Assembly: GCA_035543455.1 (NCBI GenBank)
Contig: DATKKE010000053.1
Location: forward strand, 1-64,000
Length of the DNA: 64,000 nucleotides
Direction: 5' to 3'
Source: CAIKOD01 sp035543455
GTDB lineage: Archaea; Halobacteriota; Methanomicrobia; Methanomicrobiales; Methanospirillaceae
The notes under the pieces are model-generated. The model was not told the DNA's origin and made no database searches. It saw nothing but the letters and a program-made list of their open reading frames with translations. The position numbers were made by a program, and so were the translations under genes. This document shows, in pieces, positions 26,286-34,891 of this stretch (the first letter of the stretch is position 1; each line of letters starts with the position of its first letter).

Positions 26286-26876
26286 ATGGAAGATTGTCAT
26301 GTAATTAAAATCGGGGGCAGTGTCTTCGATATCGCAGAAAATATTATCCATGCCATTATTTCAGCGGGAAGACCTGCTATCATTATCCCGGGCGGGGGCC
26401 CGTTTATCGGACCGACAAAGAAATGCGGTACCGGTGATGAGGAAAGCCATTGGATGGCGATTGCGGGCATGGAGCAATACGGGTGGTACCTTTCCTCTTT
26501 TGGGGTTCCCGCGACGGATCATCTCGAATTGCTCCAGAATCAGTCAATCCTTCTGCCCTACCGGATTATGCGGGATGAGGATCCGCTACCTCATACGTGG
26601 GATGTCAGTTCAGATACTATCGCAGCGTGGCTCGCATGGCGCCTCCGGCAAAAACTTATCCTCGTTAAATCAGTTGACGGGATTTTCATCGACGGCCGTT
26701 TACAGTCCCGGGTTACCGTCCCCGTTCCCTCCCGGGAGGTTGATCCCTGCCTGATCCCCTTTGTTCTCGGGCATAAGGTCCCGACATTTCTTGTAAATGG
26801 ACGGAAAAGAAAGCGTCTTATCTCCTTCCTCAACGGCGTCGGGGTGCCGGGGACCGTGATCGGCACTACCTTTTAA
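26286..26876 (+). CDS. mfnE: amino acid kinase family protein, probable MfnE (methanofuran biosynthesis)
   Basis: The 196-aa protein has an amino-acid-kinase fold: VIKIGGSVFD at the N-terminus, AIIIPGGGPFIGPTKK, WDVSSDTIAAWLAW, LILVKSVDGIF and TFLVNGRKRKRLISFL. The WDVSSD and VNGR features fit MfnE, which phosphorylates (aminomethyl)furanmethyl phosphate to the diphosphate used in methanofuran assembly. This assignment rests on remembered similarity to the Methanocaldococcus enzyme; isopentenyl phosphate kinase is less likely given length and motifs. It precedes the zinc-ribbon/EF-1 beta pair. Confidence 0.68.
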   Translation: MEDCHVIKIGGSVFDIAENIIHAIISAGRPAIIIPGGGPFIGPTKKCGTGDEESHWMAIAGMEQYGWYLSSFGVPATDHLELLQNQSILLPYRIMRDEDPLPHTWDVSSDTIAAWLAWRLRQKLILVKSVDGIFIDGRLQSRVTVPVPSREVDPCLIPFVLGHKVPTFLVNGRKRKRLISFLNGVGVPGTVIGTTF

Positions 26877-26916
26877 GTGTTCCAAGGGAGAGATTATAAG
26901 AATCTCAGGAGTTACC

Positions 26917-27078
26917 ATGACTGACAAGAAATGCACATCGTGCTGTGCACCGCTCGCGGAAGAGGGGGCGACCGAATTCGGATGCCCTTCATGCGGCGTC
27001 AGCATCAAGAGATGTTACCGGTGCAGAGAGCAGAGCATCCCGTATATCTGTCCAAAATGTGGATTCGGAGGCCCGTAG
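26917..27078 (+). CDS. small zinc-ribbon protein (HVO_2753-type)
   Basis: This 53-aa gene is too short for typical ORF cut-offs but is well supported. It starts MTDKKCTSCCAPL and has four CxxC-type knuckles: CTSC, CPSC, CYRC and CPKC, ending GFGGP. The ATG at 26917 is preceded by CAGGAG, and the stop is 3 nt before the EF-1 beta start. Two-zinc-finger proteins of this kind lie directly upstream of EF-1 beta in many euryarchaea. Its role is probably in translation or RNA contact; the precise function is unknown to me. Confidence 0.88.
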   Translation: MTDKKCTSCCAPLAEEGATEFGCPSCGVSIKRCYRCREQSIPYICPKCGFGGP

Positions 27079-27081
27079 ATA

Positions 27082-27339
27082 ATGGGCAACGTTGCGCTTA
27101 TTCTGAGGGTGATGCCGGAATCCCCTGAAGTCGACCTCGATAGTCTCAAGAAGGAAATTAAGACCGTCCTGCCGGATGTTGCCGAAATCAAGGAAGAACC
27201 AATAGGTTTCGGGTTGAAGGCACTGAAGCTTGCCGTTATAGTAAGCGATCAGGGTGGCGAGACGGATTCGATCGAGCAGAAACTTAACGGGATAAAAGGC
27301 GTCGAAAGAGCCGAGATCGTCGAGCTTACCCTGACATGA
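27082..27339 (+). CDS. ef1b: translation elongation factor 1-beta (aEF1B)
   Basis: The 85-aa protein MGNVALILRVMPESPEVDLD has the ferredoxin-like fold of archaeal EF-1 beta, including PIGFGLKALKLAVIVSD and the C-terminal VERAEIVELTLT. It exchanges GDP for GTP on EF-1 alpha. Length is typical (about 88-90 aa). It follows the zinc-ribbon gene by 3 nt. Confidence 0.95.
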   Translation: MGNVALILRVMPESPEVDLDSLKKEIKTVLPDVAEIKEEPIGFGLKALKLAVIVSDQGGETDSIEQKLNGIKGVERAEIVELTLT

Positions 27340-27385
27340 TTGTCCGGGTGACTTGTTCTGCCAATATTCTATCAAAAGAGCAATC

Positions 27386-28360
27386 TTAATCGTGGGACAT
27401 TTTCCCAGATTTTTCTTCTTCGAGACATGCGAGCACCTGTTTCGTAATCCTGCGGATCTTTTCGACAGATTCCCTGAACCTTATCACTTCTGATTCATCA
27501 ATCTTGATAGTAACCGGGAATACGCCGCTCCGGTTTACCCGTGCGGGAACACTGATACAGACATCCCCGATATCATGAATTTCCCTCCTGATATAGGCAG
27601 ACACGGTGAGGATCCGGTTCTCATCCCCAAGTATCGTCTTGACAAGGGTTGCGATCGCTTCCCCGGGGCCATAGACCGTCGATCCTTTATTTCTGATGAT
27701 GCTCTCTCCACTGCCCTTGACCGATTCAACCATCTCCTGCACCGGCAGGTGGGAAAATGCCGGAAGGTTGCTGATCTGGATACCGCCGATGGTTGTCGCA
27801 GACCATAACGGGACCATACTGTCACCATGTTCCCCGATAATCCGTGTATGGACCTCACTTGGATGCACCTTGAAATATCCTGCTATCAGCGATTTTAACC
27901 TCATCGAGTCCAGGTGGGTCCCAAGTCCAAAAACCTGCGGCGGCTGGAGTCCTGAGTATTTCAGGGCAACCGATGTCATAACGTCCACCGGGTTCGTCAC
28001 CATGAAGATCTTTGTATCCGGTGCCGTCATACCAATTTCAGCAGATAATTCAGACACTATATGAGCGTTTTTTAGCGCAAGATCGAGCCGGTCCTGACCA
28101 GGTGTCCGGGCTACCCCGGCGGTGAACACAACAATCGCTGACCCTCTGATATCTTCAACATCCGTGGTCCACCCGATTTTTGTGTAATTACCGCAGGCCG
28201 CAAAAGAGTCCATCAGGTCCTTCGCAATCCCTTCGAGGAGATCTTCCCTCCCCTCACGGCCATGGAGCAATATCTCATTCACGTAGGGTATTTCAGATAT
28301 TGCATGGGCTGCGAACATCCCGACATTGCCTGTGGCGCCGACGACAGTCACTTTGGACAT
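27386..28360 (-). CDS. mdh: malate dehydrogenase (lactate/malate dehydrogenase family)
   Basis: The 324-aa enzyme starts MSKVTVVGATGNVGMFAA, the NAD(P)-binding Rossmann loop. It shows VVFTAGVARTPGQDRLDLALKNA, IFMVTNPVDVMTSVAL, GLGTHLDSMRLK and IIGEHGDSMVPLWS, whose His is the catalytic base. An Arg (rather than Gln) at the substrate loop fits malate. It interconverts malate and oxaloacetate, probably in the reductive partial TCA route of methanogens. SRP RNA lies just upstream on the same strand. Confidence 0.93.
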   Translation of the reverse strand: MSKVTVVGATGNVGMFAAHAISEIPYVNEILLHGREGREDLLEGIAKDLMDSFAACGNYTKIGWTTDVEDIRGSAIVVFTAGVARTPGQDRLDLALKNAHIVSELSAEIGMTAPDTKIFMVTNPVDVMTSVALKYSGLQPPQVFGLGTHLDSMRLKSLIAGYFKVHPSEVHTRIIGEHGDSMVPLWSATTIGGIQISNLPAFSHLPVQEMVESVKGSGESIIRNKGSTVYGPGEAIATLVKTILGDENRILTVSAYIRREIHDIGDVCISVPARVNRSGVFPVTIKIDESEVIRFRESVEKIRRITKQVLACLEEEKSGKMSHD

Positions 28361-28383
28361 GGATCTGGTAAACGGTTAATAAA

Positions 28384-28692
28384 CGGGGACACGTTCTCGG
28401 TCGACAACACGCAACTGCTTTCACTGGAATACCCTTCCTCCACCCCGCAACCCTGTGGGCGCCGAGTGTCCACAGTAAGTCTGCTCCCTTCCGGGCCTGA
28501 ACCGGTCTCTGCGGCACCAGGTCGCCACTCCCTCCGGAGTATTGATCCCTGTCCATCGACCTCACAGGACGAGGCTTCTTTGTCAGGGTACATCAGGCTC
28601 CGGCAGCCCGTTGCTGCCTTCCTCAAACTTCGCCCCCCGCATACCGACGGTTTCGGGTCACAGGTGACGCCGGACCACCCGGGCTAGTCCCC
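28384..28692 (-). ncRNA. ffs: signal recognition particle RNA (7S RNA)
   Basis: On the minus strand the region contains the SRP core GGCCCGGAAGGGAGCAGACT with the GGAA tetraloop and asymmetric loop of helix 8, and the Alu-domain sequence GTGACCCGAAACCGTCGGTAT near the 5' end. The terminal helix 1 can be formed by GGGGAC at 28692-28687 and GTCCCC at 28390-28385. The roughly 309-nt length is right for archaea. It binds SRP54 and SRP19 and targets membrane and secreted proteins. Exact ends are estimated from helix 1. Confidence 0.93.
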
Positions 28693-28708
28693 ATATTTAA
28701 TGAACTTG

Positions 28709-29737
28709 TCAGGGGATAAATACCTCACCGCTGACATGTTCGCGCCAGCGTGAAGATACACGGTCCATATGTTGTTTATTCTCTTTATCGAAGAGATCGA
28801 GCACGGTGAGGACCGGTTCGTCCGGAAGGACCTGCCAGAGGGCATCAAGGTCCCCCTGGTACACGGCGACGGTCTGTTTTCCTTCCGTTTCTGCAATAAG
28901 CATTGGTTCCTTCCTCACGGGAACGGTTTCCATTTCCCCGTATGATGCATGCATTATCACTTCGTCCACTGCAAAAAATTCCATGTTGATATCAAGATTA
29001 AACGCGGTCCAGAATGCCGCAGCATACCAGGCATCGTTCAGGATAACATGGGGAGTACCGATCCTCGCCGCCACCAGCCCGAGTGTACCGGCCCCGCATG
29101 CCGCATCAACAAACCATGGCGGGTGGGGTCCCCTCAGTTGTTTCTCGACGGCATCGATTTTAGGGTTGTAATTCCTGGGAAACTCAATATGGATCAGAGA
29201 TTGTTGCTGGTACAGTACGACCGGGCCTCCGGAACAGGGGAAAATGTTGGCACGGACGTCACACCCTGCGAGGATCTCATATCTCTTCGGCTGCCCGTCT
29301 ATGCCATCCGCTGCTATACCGGGAATGTAGTCCCCGCTTTTTACAATCCCCCTGATTTCCGGCACTTCGTTTGCAATGCGGATCGCAACGGGTTTGCTTA
29401 TGATTCCGGAAACGAGAAGAAGCGAACCCGGGGGGAGATATGGAGGTTCCGGCATGAAAAATCCCGGGTGGACCAGGGGCATCCCGACCTTCGCAAGGGG
29501 TTCGGTTCCGGAAAAAAGACCCTCTTCTTCCAGTATCACATAGATATGGGCAAAGACCTCGTCAATAAACCGTTTCCCGCATGAACAGACAGGTTCGTAG
29601 TACCGGTTCGGGAGGGGTGCCCTTTTATTGAGGACCCGGGCACGACATTCGGGGCAGGGAGCAAAAACAGAATCTATATTCCAGAGTAGATCGTGTGCTG
29701 CTTTTACACAGTCCTTCCCGCATGCCGGGCAATTCAT
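28709..29737 (-). CDS. methanogen protein with N-terminal zinc ribbons and a methyltransferase-like domain
   Basis: The 342-aa protein starts MNCPACGKDCVKAAHDLLWN and contains CxxC pairs at CPAC, CPEC and CSCGKRF, probably zinc ribbons. A central domain (PPYLPPGSLLLVSGIISKPVAIRI) precedes a SAM-methyltransferase-like core: WFVDAACGAGTLGLVAARIG, HVILNDAWYAAAFWTAFNLDIN. The latter Asn-Asp and DAACGAG motifs resemble motif I and II, but no clear NPPY/DPPY is present, so catalysis is unproved. It may act on RNA or protein. It lies between SRP RNA and tRNA genes on the same strand. Confidence 0.7.
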   Translation of the reverse strand: MNCPACGKDCVKAAHDLLWNIDSVFAPCPECRARVLNKRAPLPNRYYEPVCSCGKRFIDEVFAHIYVILEEEGLFSGTEPLAKVGMPLVHPGFFMPEPPYLPPGSLLLVSGIISKPVAIRIANEVPEIRGIVKSGDYIPGIAADGIDGQPKRYEILAGCDVRANIFPCSGGPVVLYQQQSLIHIEFPRNYNPKIDAVEKQLRGPHPPWFVDAACGAGTLGLVAARIGTPHVILNDAWYAAAFWTAFNLDINMEFFAVDEVIMHASYGEMETVPVRKEPMLIAETEGKQTVAVYQGDLDALWQVLPDEPVLTVLDLFDKENKQHMDRVSSRWREHVSGEVFIP

Positions 29738-29792
29738 AGCGCTCTGTTTGTTCCTGTGTACGAGAAACTTTTTCCAGATAGATCCGATACGA

Positions 29793-29867
29793 TGGGCCCG
29801 ATGCGATTCGAACGCATGACCGCCCGGTTATGAGCCGGGCGCTCTAACCGGACTGAGCTACGGGCCC
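29793..29867 (-). tRNA. tRNA with CAT anticodon (elongator Met, or Ile2 decoding AUA)
   Basis: A 75-nt minus-strand cloverleaf: acceptor GGGCCCG/CGGGCCC, anticodon arm CCCGG-CTCATAA-CCGGG, T arm ATGCG-TTCGAAT-CGCAT, discriminator A. It is not initiator-like. Its acceptor, anticodon stem and T loop are nearly those of tRNA-Ile(GAT) at 18973-19046, which raises the possibility that C34 is agmatidinylated and the tRNA reads AUA as Ile. The two options cannot be separated here. Confidence 0.9.
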
Positions 29868-29880
29868 GGAAAGAAAGAAG

Positions 29881-29953
29881 CGCCGCCAACAGGACTCGAA
29901 CCTGTGACATGCTGGTTAACAGCCAGCCACTCTACCAACTGAGTTATGGCGGC
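29881..29953 (-). tRNA. tRNA-Asn (anticodon GTT)
   Basis: A 73-nt minus-strand cloverleaf: acceptor GCCGCCA/TGGCGGC, anticodon arm GCTGG-CTGTTAA-CCAGC, T arm ACAGG-TTCGAGT-CCTGT, discriminator G. It lies 13 nt upstream of the CAT tRNA and both are probably one transcript. Confidence 0.93.
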
Positions 29954-30051
29954 ACATACGATGTGCCTTAATAGATTCTTTGTGAGTGTTTTTAAAAGTA
30001 ACTATTGGCCTTCGGCCCAGGATACAGGAAAAGATTTGATAATATTCCTTC

Positions 30052-30354
30052 TTACGTCTTTATCCGCGTGTTTTCTCTTTTCATGGATTCGAGAAGGGCG
30101 ATGAGATCATCAAGGTCTCTGTCAAGGTTTTTGAGGAATGCTTCGGTCAACGGGGTTGCCACCGCTCCCGCCGGCGTTGCCCGTATATACCCGAGCTGCT
30201 CCAGCACCCGTAACGAATACCTGATCCGGTGGAACGGGAGGTCCAGGAGTTCTGAAAGTTTCATGATGCCGATCGGCTGGTTTTCCATGACTGCCCGGAC
30301 GACGAGGACATGCCGTGTGAGGAGTTCGATTTCGGCCTTCATTTTCTGAAGCAT
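30052..30354 (-). CDS. predicted winged-helix transcriptional regulator
   Basis: A 100-aa protein: MLQKMKAEIELLTRHVLVVRAVMENQ, then helix-turn-helix IGIMKLSELLDLPFHRIRYSLRVLEQLGYI, a wing (ATPAGAVATP) and a C-terminal helix (LEAFLKNLDRDLDDLIALLESMK) suitable for dimerisation. Small archaeal regulators of this form occur next to membrane proteins; the upstream gene (30402-30629) is read in the same direction 48 nt away and they may form an operon. Effector is unknown. Confidence 0.72.
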   Translation of the reverse strand: MLQKMKAEIELLTRHVLVVRAVMENQPIGIMKLSELLDLPFHRIRYSLRVLEQLGYIRATPAGAVATPLTEAFLKNLDRDLDDLIALLESMKRENTRIKT

Positions 30355-30401
30355 GATCTTCAGTTTCTCCCCATTTTAGTTCTCCTGTCAGAACTCCAGG
30401 T

Positions 30402-30629
30402 TCAATCCTGCTCATCAAGCCATTTTTTTGTTACACGGTATCGTCTGGCAGAGTAAAGGGATAGTGCGATAACGACGAGCAGCAGCACTACTGCAATGAC
30501 AATGTTATAGGGTTTCGGGGCGAGAAAGAAGCCGACCACCGCCAATGCTGCAAGTAAAACAACCAGGTTTAATAAAATTACGAGTGTATAAAATTTTAAT
30601 TTAAACCCTTCTTTTGTCTTCTCGTCCAT
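30402..30629 (-). CDS. small two-helix membrane protein
   Basis: From ATG 30629 (MDEKTKEGFKLKFY) the 75-aa protein has two transmembrane helices, about LVILLNLVVLLAALAVVGFF and IVIAVVLLLVVIALSLYSA, joined by a short PKPYN loop, and a basic/acidic C-terminus RRYRVTKKWLDEQD. Function is unknown. It precedes the wHTH gene and diverges from pepQ. Confidence 0.65.
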   Translation of the reverse strand: MDEKTKEGFKLKFYTLVILLNLVVLLAALAVVGFFLAPKPYNIVIAVVLLLVVIALSLYSARRYRVTKKWLDEQD

Positions 30630-30690
30630 TATCAATAGGTTATCCTTATCATAAAAGTACTTGTGGTTTTACCGCGAACTGAATAGTATT

Positions 30691-31821
30691 ATGGAATTGC
30701 TGGACCGCACGATCACGGAGCAGGACGCAGATGCTTATGTGGCATTCGGTTCCTCACAGAATCCCGATATCAGGTATCTGACCCGTTTCCGGACTGAAGA
30801 TCCGGTGCTTTACATTAAAAAAACAGGAAAAACCGGAACGATGGTTGTCAGCCAGATGGAATACGAGCGAGCTTCGAGGGAATCGATCGCCACAATAATG
30901 TCCCGCGGAGAATCCGGCCTCCTCGACTACCTCAGGGAGGACCCCCGTCCGGAAATGGCCTATGCAAAAATAATCTCAGTCCAGGCAGGTAAGAAAGTAC
31001 TCATTCCGGGTTCATTTCCGTATGGAATTGGCTACCATCTTTCGCAGTTCTGCGAGGTGGTGCTGGATACCGGGACGGTCGGGGCGATGAGGGCAAAAAA
31101 ATCGGCTGAGGAAATGAAAAACATCAGGACCGTCCAGTCTGCGACGGATATCGCTATGGAACAGGCGGTATCGCTGATACAGGCATCCAAACCAAAGAAA
31201 GGGGTATTATTCCACAACGGGAAACCCCTTACGTCTGAGACGGTTCGTTCCCTGATGCATAAAACACTGATGGATTACGGGTGCCATGCGATCGATACCA
31301 TCGTCTCCTGCGGAAGGGAAACGGCCTTACCTCACGTTCTCGGCACTGGTTCGCTCCTGGAATCGGAACCGATAGTAATCGATACTTTTCCCGCACATGA
31401 TATGACGGGGTATTATACGGACATGACCCGGACCGTCGTGAAGGGAGAACCTTCAGCCGATATCATCGAAATGTACGATGCCGTGAGGGAAGCCCAGGAC
31501 CTCGGCATGTCTGCCGTCCGGCCGGCGGCAAAAGGGTCGGAAGTCCACCAGGCTGTTGTCGACTTCTTCAGGGATAAGGGGTTTGAAAGTAATACTCAGG
31601 GGTTCACCCATAACCTTGGACATGGGGTGGGGCTTGAGGTACATGAGTTACCCACACTGGGCCCGGCCGGAAAGGAACTGGTGAAAGGCAATGTGATCAC
31701 CGTAGAGCCAGGCTTATATTACCGGGGAAAAGGTGGGATAAGACTTGAAAATACCGGGGCAGTAACGGGAGAAGGGTTCAGATCCTTTACAAAATTCCCA
31801 CGGGAGTTTATCCTCGGGTAA
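30691..31821 (+). CDS. pepQ: M24-family Xaa-Pro aminopeptidase (PepQ-like)
   Basis: From ATG 30691 (MELLDRTITEQDADAYVAFG) the 376-aa protein has an N-terminal creatinase-like domain and a C-terminal pita-bread domain. The five metal ligands are present: Asp in VIDTFPAHD, Asp in YYTDMTRT, His in NLGHGVGLEVHE, Glu in TVEPGLY and Glu in GIRLENTG. It removes N-terminal residues before proline or cleaves X-Pro dipeptides using two divalent metals. It is followed after 5 nt by map, another M24 enzyme, so the two form an operon. Confidence 0.88.
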   Translation: MELLDRTITEQDADAYVAFGSSQNPDIRYLTRFRTEDPVLYIKKTGKTGTMVVSQMEYERASRESIATIMSRGESGLLDYLREDPRPEMAYAKIISVQAGKKVLIPGSFPYGIGYHLSQFCEVVLDTGTVGAMRAKKSAEEMKNIRTVQSATDIAMEQAVSLIQASKPKKGVLFHNGKPLTSETVRSLMHKTLMDYGCHAIDTIVSCGRETALPHVLGTGSLLESEPIVIDTFPAHDMTGYYTDMTRTVVKGEPSADIIEMYDAVREAQDLGMSAVRPAAKGSEVHQAVVDFFRDKGFESNTQGFTHNLGHGVGLEVHELPTLGPAGKELVKGNVITVEPGLYYRGKGGIRLENTGAVTGEGFRSFTKFPREFILG

Positions 31822-31826
31822 TCGCT

Positions 31827-32702
31827 ATGGATGAAGAAATATTCGAAAATTACCGGCAGGCAGGCACTCTTGCCGCATCGGTAATCAAAAAAGGGGCACA
31901 GGAGATAAGACCGGGTGCTTCCTATCTCGACGTTGTCGGATTTATTGAAGATCTTGCATACGCTGAGGGGTCAGGGCTGGCCTTTCCGTTGAATGTATCG
32001 CTCAACGAAGATGCTGCACATGACACTGCATCCCCAGATGACACCCGGGTATTCAGAAAAGGAGATATCGTAAAACTTGATCTCGGCATTCATGTCGAAG
32101 GGTACATTGCAGATACCGCAGTAACGGTTGATCTTGGTAATAATGATCTCCTGCTTGAAGCGTCAAAATCTGCGCTGGAGCATGCGATCGGCATGGTCAG
32201 ACCGGGGGTAACGACCGGGGAGATCGGGACGGTAATCCAGTCGGAAATACAAAAACGTGGATATCGCCCGATAAGCAATCTCACAGGCCATGGTCTTGAC
32301 AGGTTCGTCGTCCACACGGGACCTGGTATTCCGAATATCGGTCTTACCGGAGGAACCGTTCTCAAGGAGGGTATGGTCTTTGCCATAGAACCCTTCGCAA
32401 CGACCGGCAGCGGGCATGTCAATGAAAAGCGAAGGGTGGAGATTTTTTCACAGATATCGCAAAAACCGGTCCGCCTGCCTGCTGCCCGGCAGATTATGGA
32501 GGAAGTCCGGGAGCGCCGGGGCATGCCCTTCGCAAAGAGATGGCTGCATGATCCAAAACCCGATATAGCCCTTTCCTCGCTTACAAGATCGGGTGTTCTC
32601 CATGGTTTCCCGGTGCTTTCAGATATACCGGGGTCCCTTGTTTCCCAACACGAGCACACCGTGATAGTCACCGGTGAGGGCTGCGTGGTCACAACGATAT
32701 GA
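31827..32702 (+). CDS. map: methionine aminopeptidase, type II
   Basis: The 291-aa protein is a typical archaeal type II MetAP: metal ligands in VKLDLGIHVEGYIADTAVTV (two Asp), LTGHGLDRFVVHTGPGIPN (His) and FAIEPFATTGSG (Glu), with the final Glu in the C-terminal HEHTVIVTGEG. An insertion helical subdomain (about 185-250, AARQIMEEVRERRGMPFAKRW) identifies type II. It removes initiator Met co-translationally. Start ATG 31827 follows pepQ by 5 nt. Confidence 0.94.
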   Translation: MDEEIFENYRQAGTLAASVIKKGAQEIRPGASYLDVVGFIEDLAYAEGSGLAFPLNVSLNEDAAHDTASPDDTRVFRKGDIVKLDLGIHVEGYIADTAVTVDLGNNDLLLEASKSALEHAIGMVRPGVTTGEIGTVIQSEIQKRGYRPISNLTGHGLDRFVVHTGPGIPNIGLTGGTVLKEGMVFAIEPFATTGSGHVNEKRRVEIFSQISQKPVRLPAARQIMEEVRERRGMPFAKRWLHDPKPDIALSSLTRSGVLHGFPVLSDIPGSLVSQHEHTVIVTGEGCVVTTI

Positions 32703-32746
32703 GATAATCTTATCCTGTGCCAGAATGAATACTAGAAGTTACAGTC

Positions 32747-34021
32747 ATGGCTGGCAACTCTGATACCCTCAAGATACTGGACGTGCTTTTAAGCGCGGAA
32801 ATTTTTAACCAGAACCTGAATCTCGATATTAATGACCTGACCCCCGACCATCGCGTCATGTTCGGACTGGGCAGTCCTTCAGGGATTAAACGCCCGGTAA
32901 CGGTCAGTGAAAGCACCATCAGGAGAGTACTCCATATTGACGACCCGCGTGCGAAAGTCGCTCACAACCCGGTAGTCATATATGAGGAGTTCGGCCAGCG
33001 TTTCAGAATACCGGCTCTTGAAGCTGCCGCAAATTGGTTTATAAAAAACGGGGGACTTCCGGATATAAAAAAGAACCCGGCTCTTGCGTATTATTTTGAA
33101 AATTTTGATGCGTCCGGGGTTTCATATAGCAGCGTACGTGCCGCCAATCCACCATTCGAGGACAGTAAAGCCTATCTTGAAGGAAAGATTTCTGAGATCC
33201 TTGCAGCAGACGAACGTCTCAGGGCGGCCATGGATCTCGTTATCATTAACGCACCCGAAGAGATCGACCAGCAGATGACCGACCTGGTCTGCAGTCCCGA
33301 ACAGCTCGATACGATCAGAAAGATGGACATCGCGATAAAGCACCGGGATTTTCTTTTAAAGCACCGCATCCATGAGGTAGGGAAACTTCTTTTCGTCGGG
33401 CCGCCGGGGACGGGGAAAACATCCCTGGCCCTCGCGATGTCGCATGCAATGCATACGCCAATCATTGAGGTGAGGCTCTCGATGGTCACGTCCCAGTATC
33501 TTGGCGAGACCTCAAAGAATATCGATAAAATTTTTGAATTTGCTAAAAAACTGGCACCGTGTATTTTGTTCATCGATGAATTCGACTATGTCGCCAAGAG
33601 CCGCGTAACCGACGATCACGGCGCAATGAAACGGGCGGTCAACTCTCTCCTTAAAAATATCGATAAAATAAACCTGGTAAAATTTGGCGTCCTCCTCATT
33701 GGGGCGACTAATCACCCGCAACTCCTTGACGAAGCAGCATGGCGGAGGTTTGACGAGGTTGTCGAATTTTCCCTGCCAAACGAAGAGATGCGGGAGGAGA
33801 TCCTGAAGAAGGTGACCGCCTCAGTCGGGTGCGAATGCGATTTCCGCTATCTCGCAGCGCAGACCGATGGTCTTTCAGGTTCTGATATCAGGATGGTGGT
33901 CAAGGAAGCGACCCTTACCGCGATTATCGGAGACAGGAGGACCCTGTCGCAGAGCGATATCGAGAAGGGCATCGAAATTATCAGGGGCCGGGGTACGATC
34001 AGACGGCTGAACTGGTTGTAA
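32747..34021 (+). CDS. AAA-family ATPase
   Basis: The 424-aa protein has an N-terminal domain of about 190 residues of unknown fold, then one AAA module: Walker A GPPGTGKT at 218-225, a pore-like region (MVTSQYLGETSKNIDKIF), Walker B ILFIDEFD, sensor 1 LLIGATNHP, Arg-finger region AAWRRFDEVVEF and sensor 2 GLSGSDIRMVV. It resembles stand-alone archaeal AAA proteins related to Cdc48/PAN but lacks a coiled coil and the HbYX tail, so it is not PAN. Substrate is unknown. It is followed by the MBL hydrolase gene with 1 nt between them. Confidence 0.85.
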   Translation: MAGNSDTLKILDVLLSAEIFNQNLNLDINDLTPDHRVMFGLGSPSGIKRPVTVSESTIRRVLHIDDPRAKVAHNPVVIYEEFGQRFRIPALEAAANWFIKNGGLPDIKKNPALAYYFENFDASGVSYSSVRAANPPFEDSKAYLEGKISEILAADERLRAAMDLVIINAPEEIDQQMTDLVCSPEQLDTIRKMDIAIKHRDFLLKHRIHEVGKLLFVGPPGTGKTSLALAMSHAMHTPIIEVRLSMVTSQYLGETSKNIDKIFEFAKKLAPCILFIDEFDYVAKSRVTDDHGAMKRAVNSLLKNIDKINLVKFGVLLIGATNHPQLLDEAAWRRFDEVVEFSLPNEEMREEILKKVTASVGCECDFRYLAAQTDGLSGSDIRMVVKEATLTAIIGDRRTLSQSDIEKGIEIIRGRGTIRRLNWL

Positions 34022-34022
34022 T

Positions 34023-34745
34023 ATGAAGGTCACGCTCCTTGGTACAGGCGACGCGATAGGTACCCCCAAAATCGGTTGTTCATGCCCCCGTTGTTCCTTT
34101 GCCAGGGAAACCGGGGCAATGAGGTTAAGGACTTCCCTTCTCCTCGAAAATCAGGGTCACTATGTCCTCATTGATTCCTCCCCCGACCTCAGGCAGCAGC
34201 TCCTCCTGCAGGGATCCCCGATAATCGATGCGGTCATCTGGACCCACGGTCACTATGACCATTTTATGGGATACGGGGAGTTTTACCGGGTGCAGCACCT
34301 CCCTCCGGTATATGCAGCTCCGCCGGTACTCTCATATTGCGGCGGAATATTCGGGTTTCTTCCATTTCCAAGAAACCCTGTTGAACCGTTTACCTCATTT
34401 TCCCTCTTCGGAATGACCCTGACCCTGATTCTCGTAAATCACCCGCCGGCATACAGCTGTGGCCTGATCGTCAGTAACGGAACGAGTCGTATCGGGTATA
34501 CCGGGGATACCCGGGCTGAAATCCCCGCCGAGAGCATGGAATTTCTGAAAGGTGTAGAATTGCTCTTCGTGGACGCGCTTGTTCCTGACGGCTATCATGT
34601 GTCAAAACATATGAATTACCGGGATGCTGTAGCTTTTGCTGAAGATCTTGGAGTCCCGGAATATAGGTGCGTTCACATGAGCCACGCAATCGATTGGGGC
34701 CTGCCCTATACCGGAAAGGATGGCGAGTGTTTTATTCTGCCGTAA
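34023..34745 (+). CDS. MBL-fold metallohydrolase (PhnP-like phosphodiesterase)
   Basis: The 240-aa protein starts MKVTLLGTGDAIGTPKIGC and has CSCPRC near the N-terminus as in PhnP, then the metal motif THGHYDHFMGYGE (about 74-80), NHPPAYSCGLIV, YTGDTRAE and a terminal HMSHAIDWGLP. PhnP-like enzymes hydrolyse 5-phosphoribosyl 1,2-cyclic phosphate, and relatives act on other cyclic phosphates. No phosphonate genes are nearby, so the substrate is open. It is probably co-transcribed with the AAA gene. Confidence 0.8.
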   Translation: MKVTLLGTGDAIGTPKIGCSCPRCSFARETGAMRLRTSLLLENQGHYVLIDSSPDLRQQLLLQGSPIIDAVIWTHGHYDHFMGYGEFYRVQHLPPVYAAPPVLSYCGGIFGFLPFPRNPVEPFTSFSLFGMTLTLILVNHPPAYSCGLIVSNGTSRIGYTGDTRAEIPAESMEFLKGVELLFVDALVPDGYHVSKHMNYRDAVAFAEDLGVPEYRCVHMSHAIDWGLPYTGKDGECFILP

Positions 34746-34891
34746 TTACTATTGCTGCTACCTTCGCATGCGGTTCAGGATTCAGCAGGATTAATCCCCG
34801 GATACGAATCTTCTCACCCCATTCCGGCCATTTCACCTCATTGTCCGGCAACCAATACCATTATAGGAGCTACCTGCCCACACATAGGTGG

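Noticed and set aside
32090..32692. 200-aa minus-strand ORF
   Set aside because: Antisense shadow of map.
34667..34891. Longer rpoL frame
   Set aside because: It overlaps the MBL gene and the extension is unlike RpoL, which begins at MNIKV.
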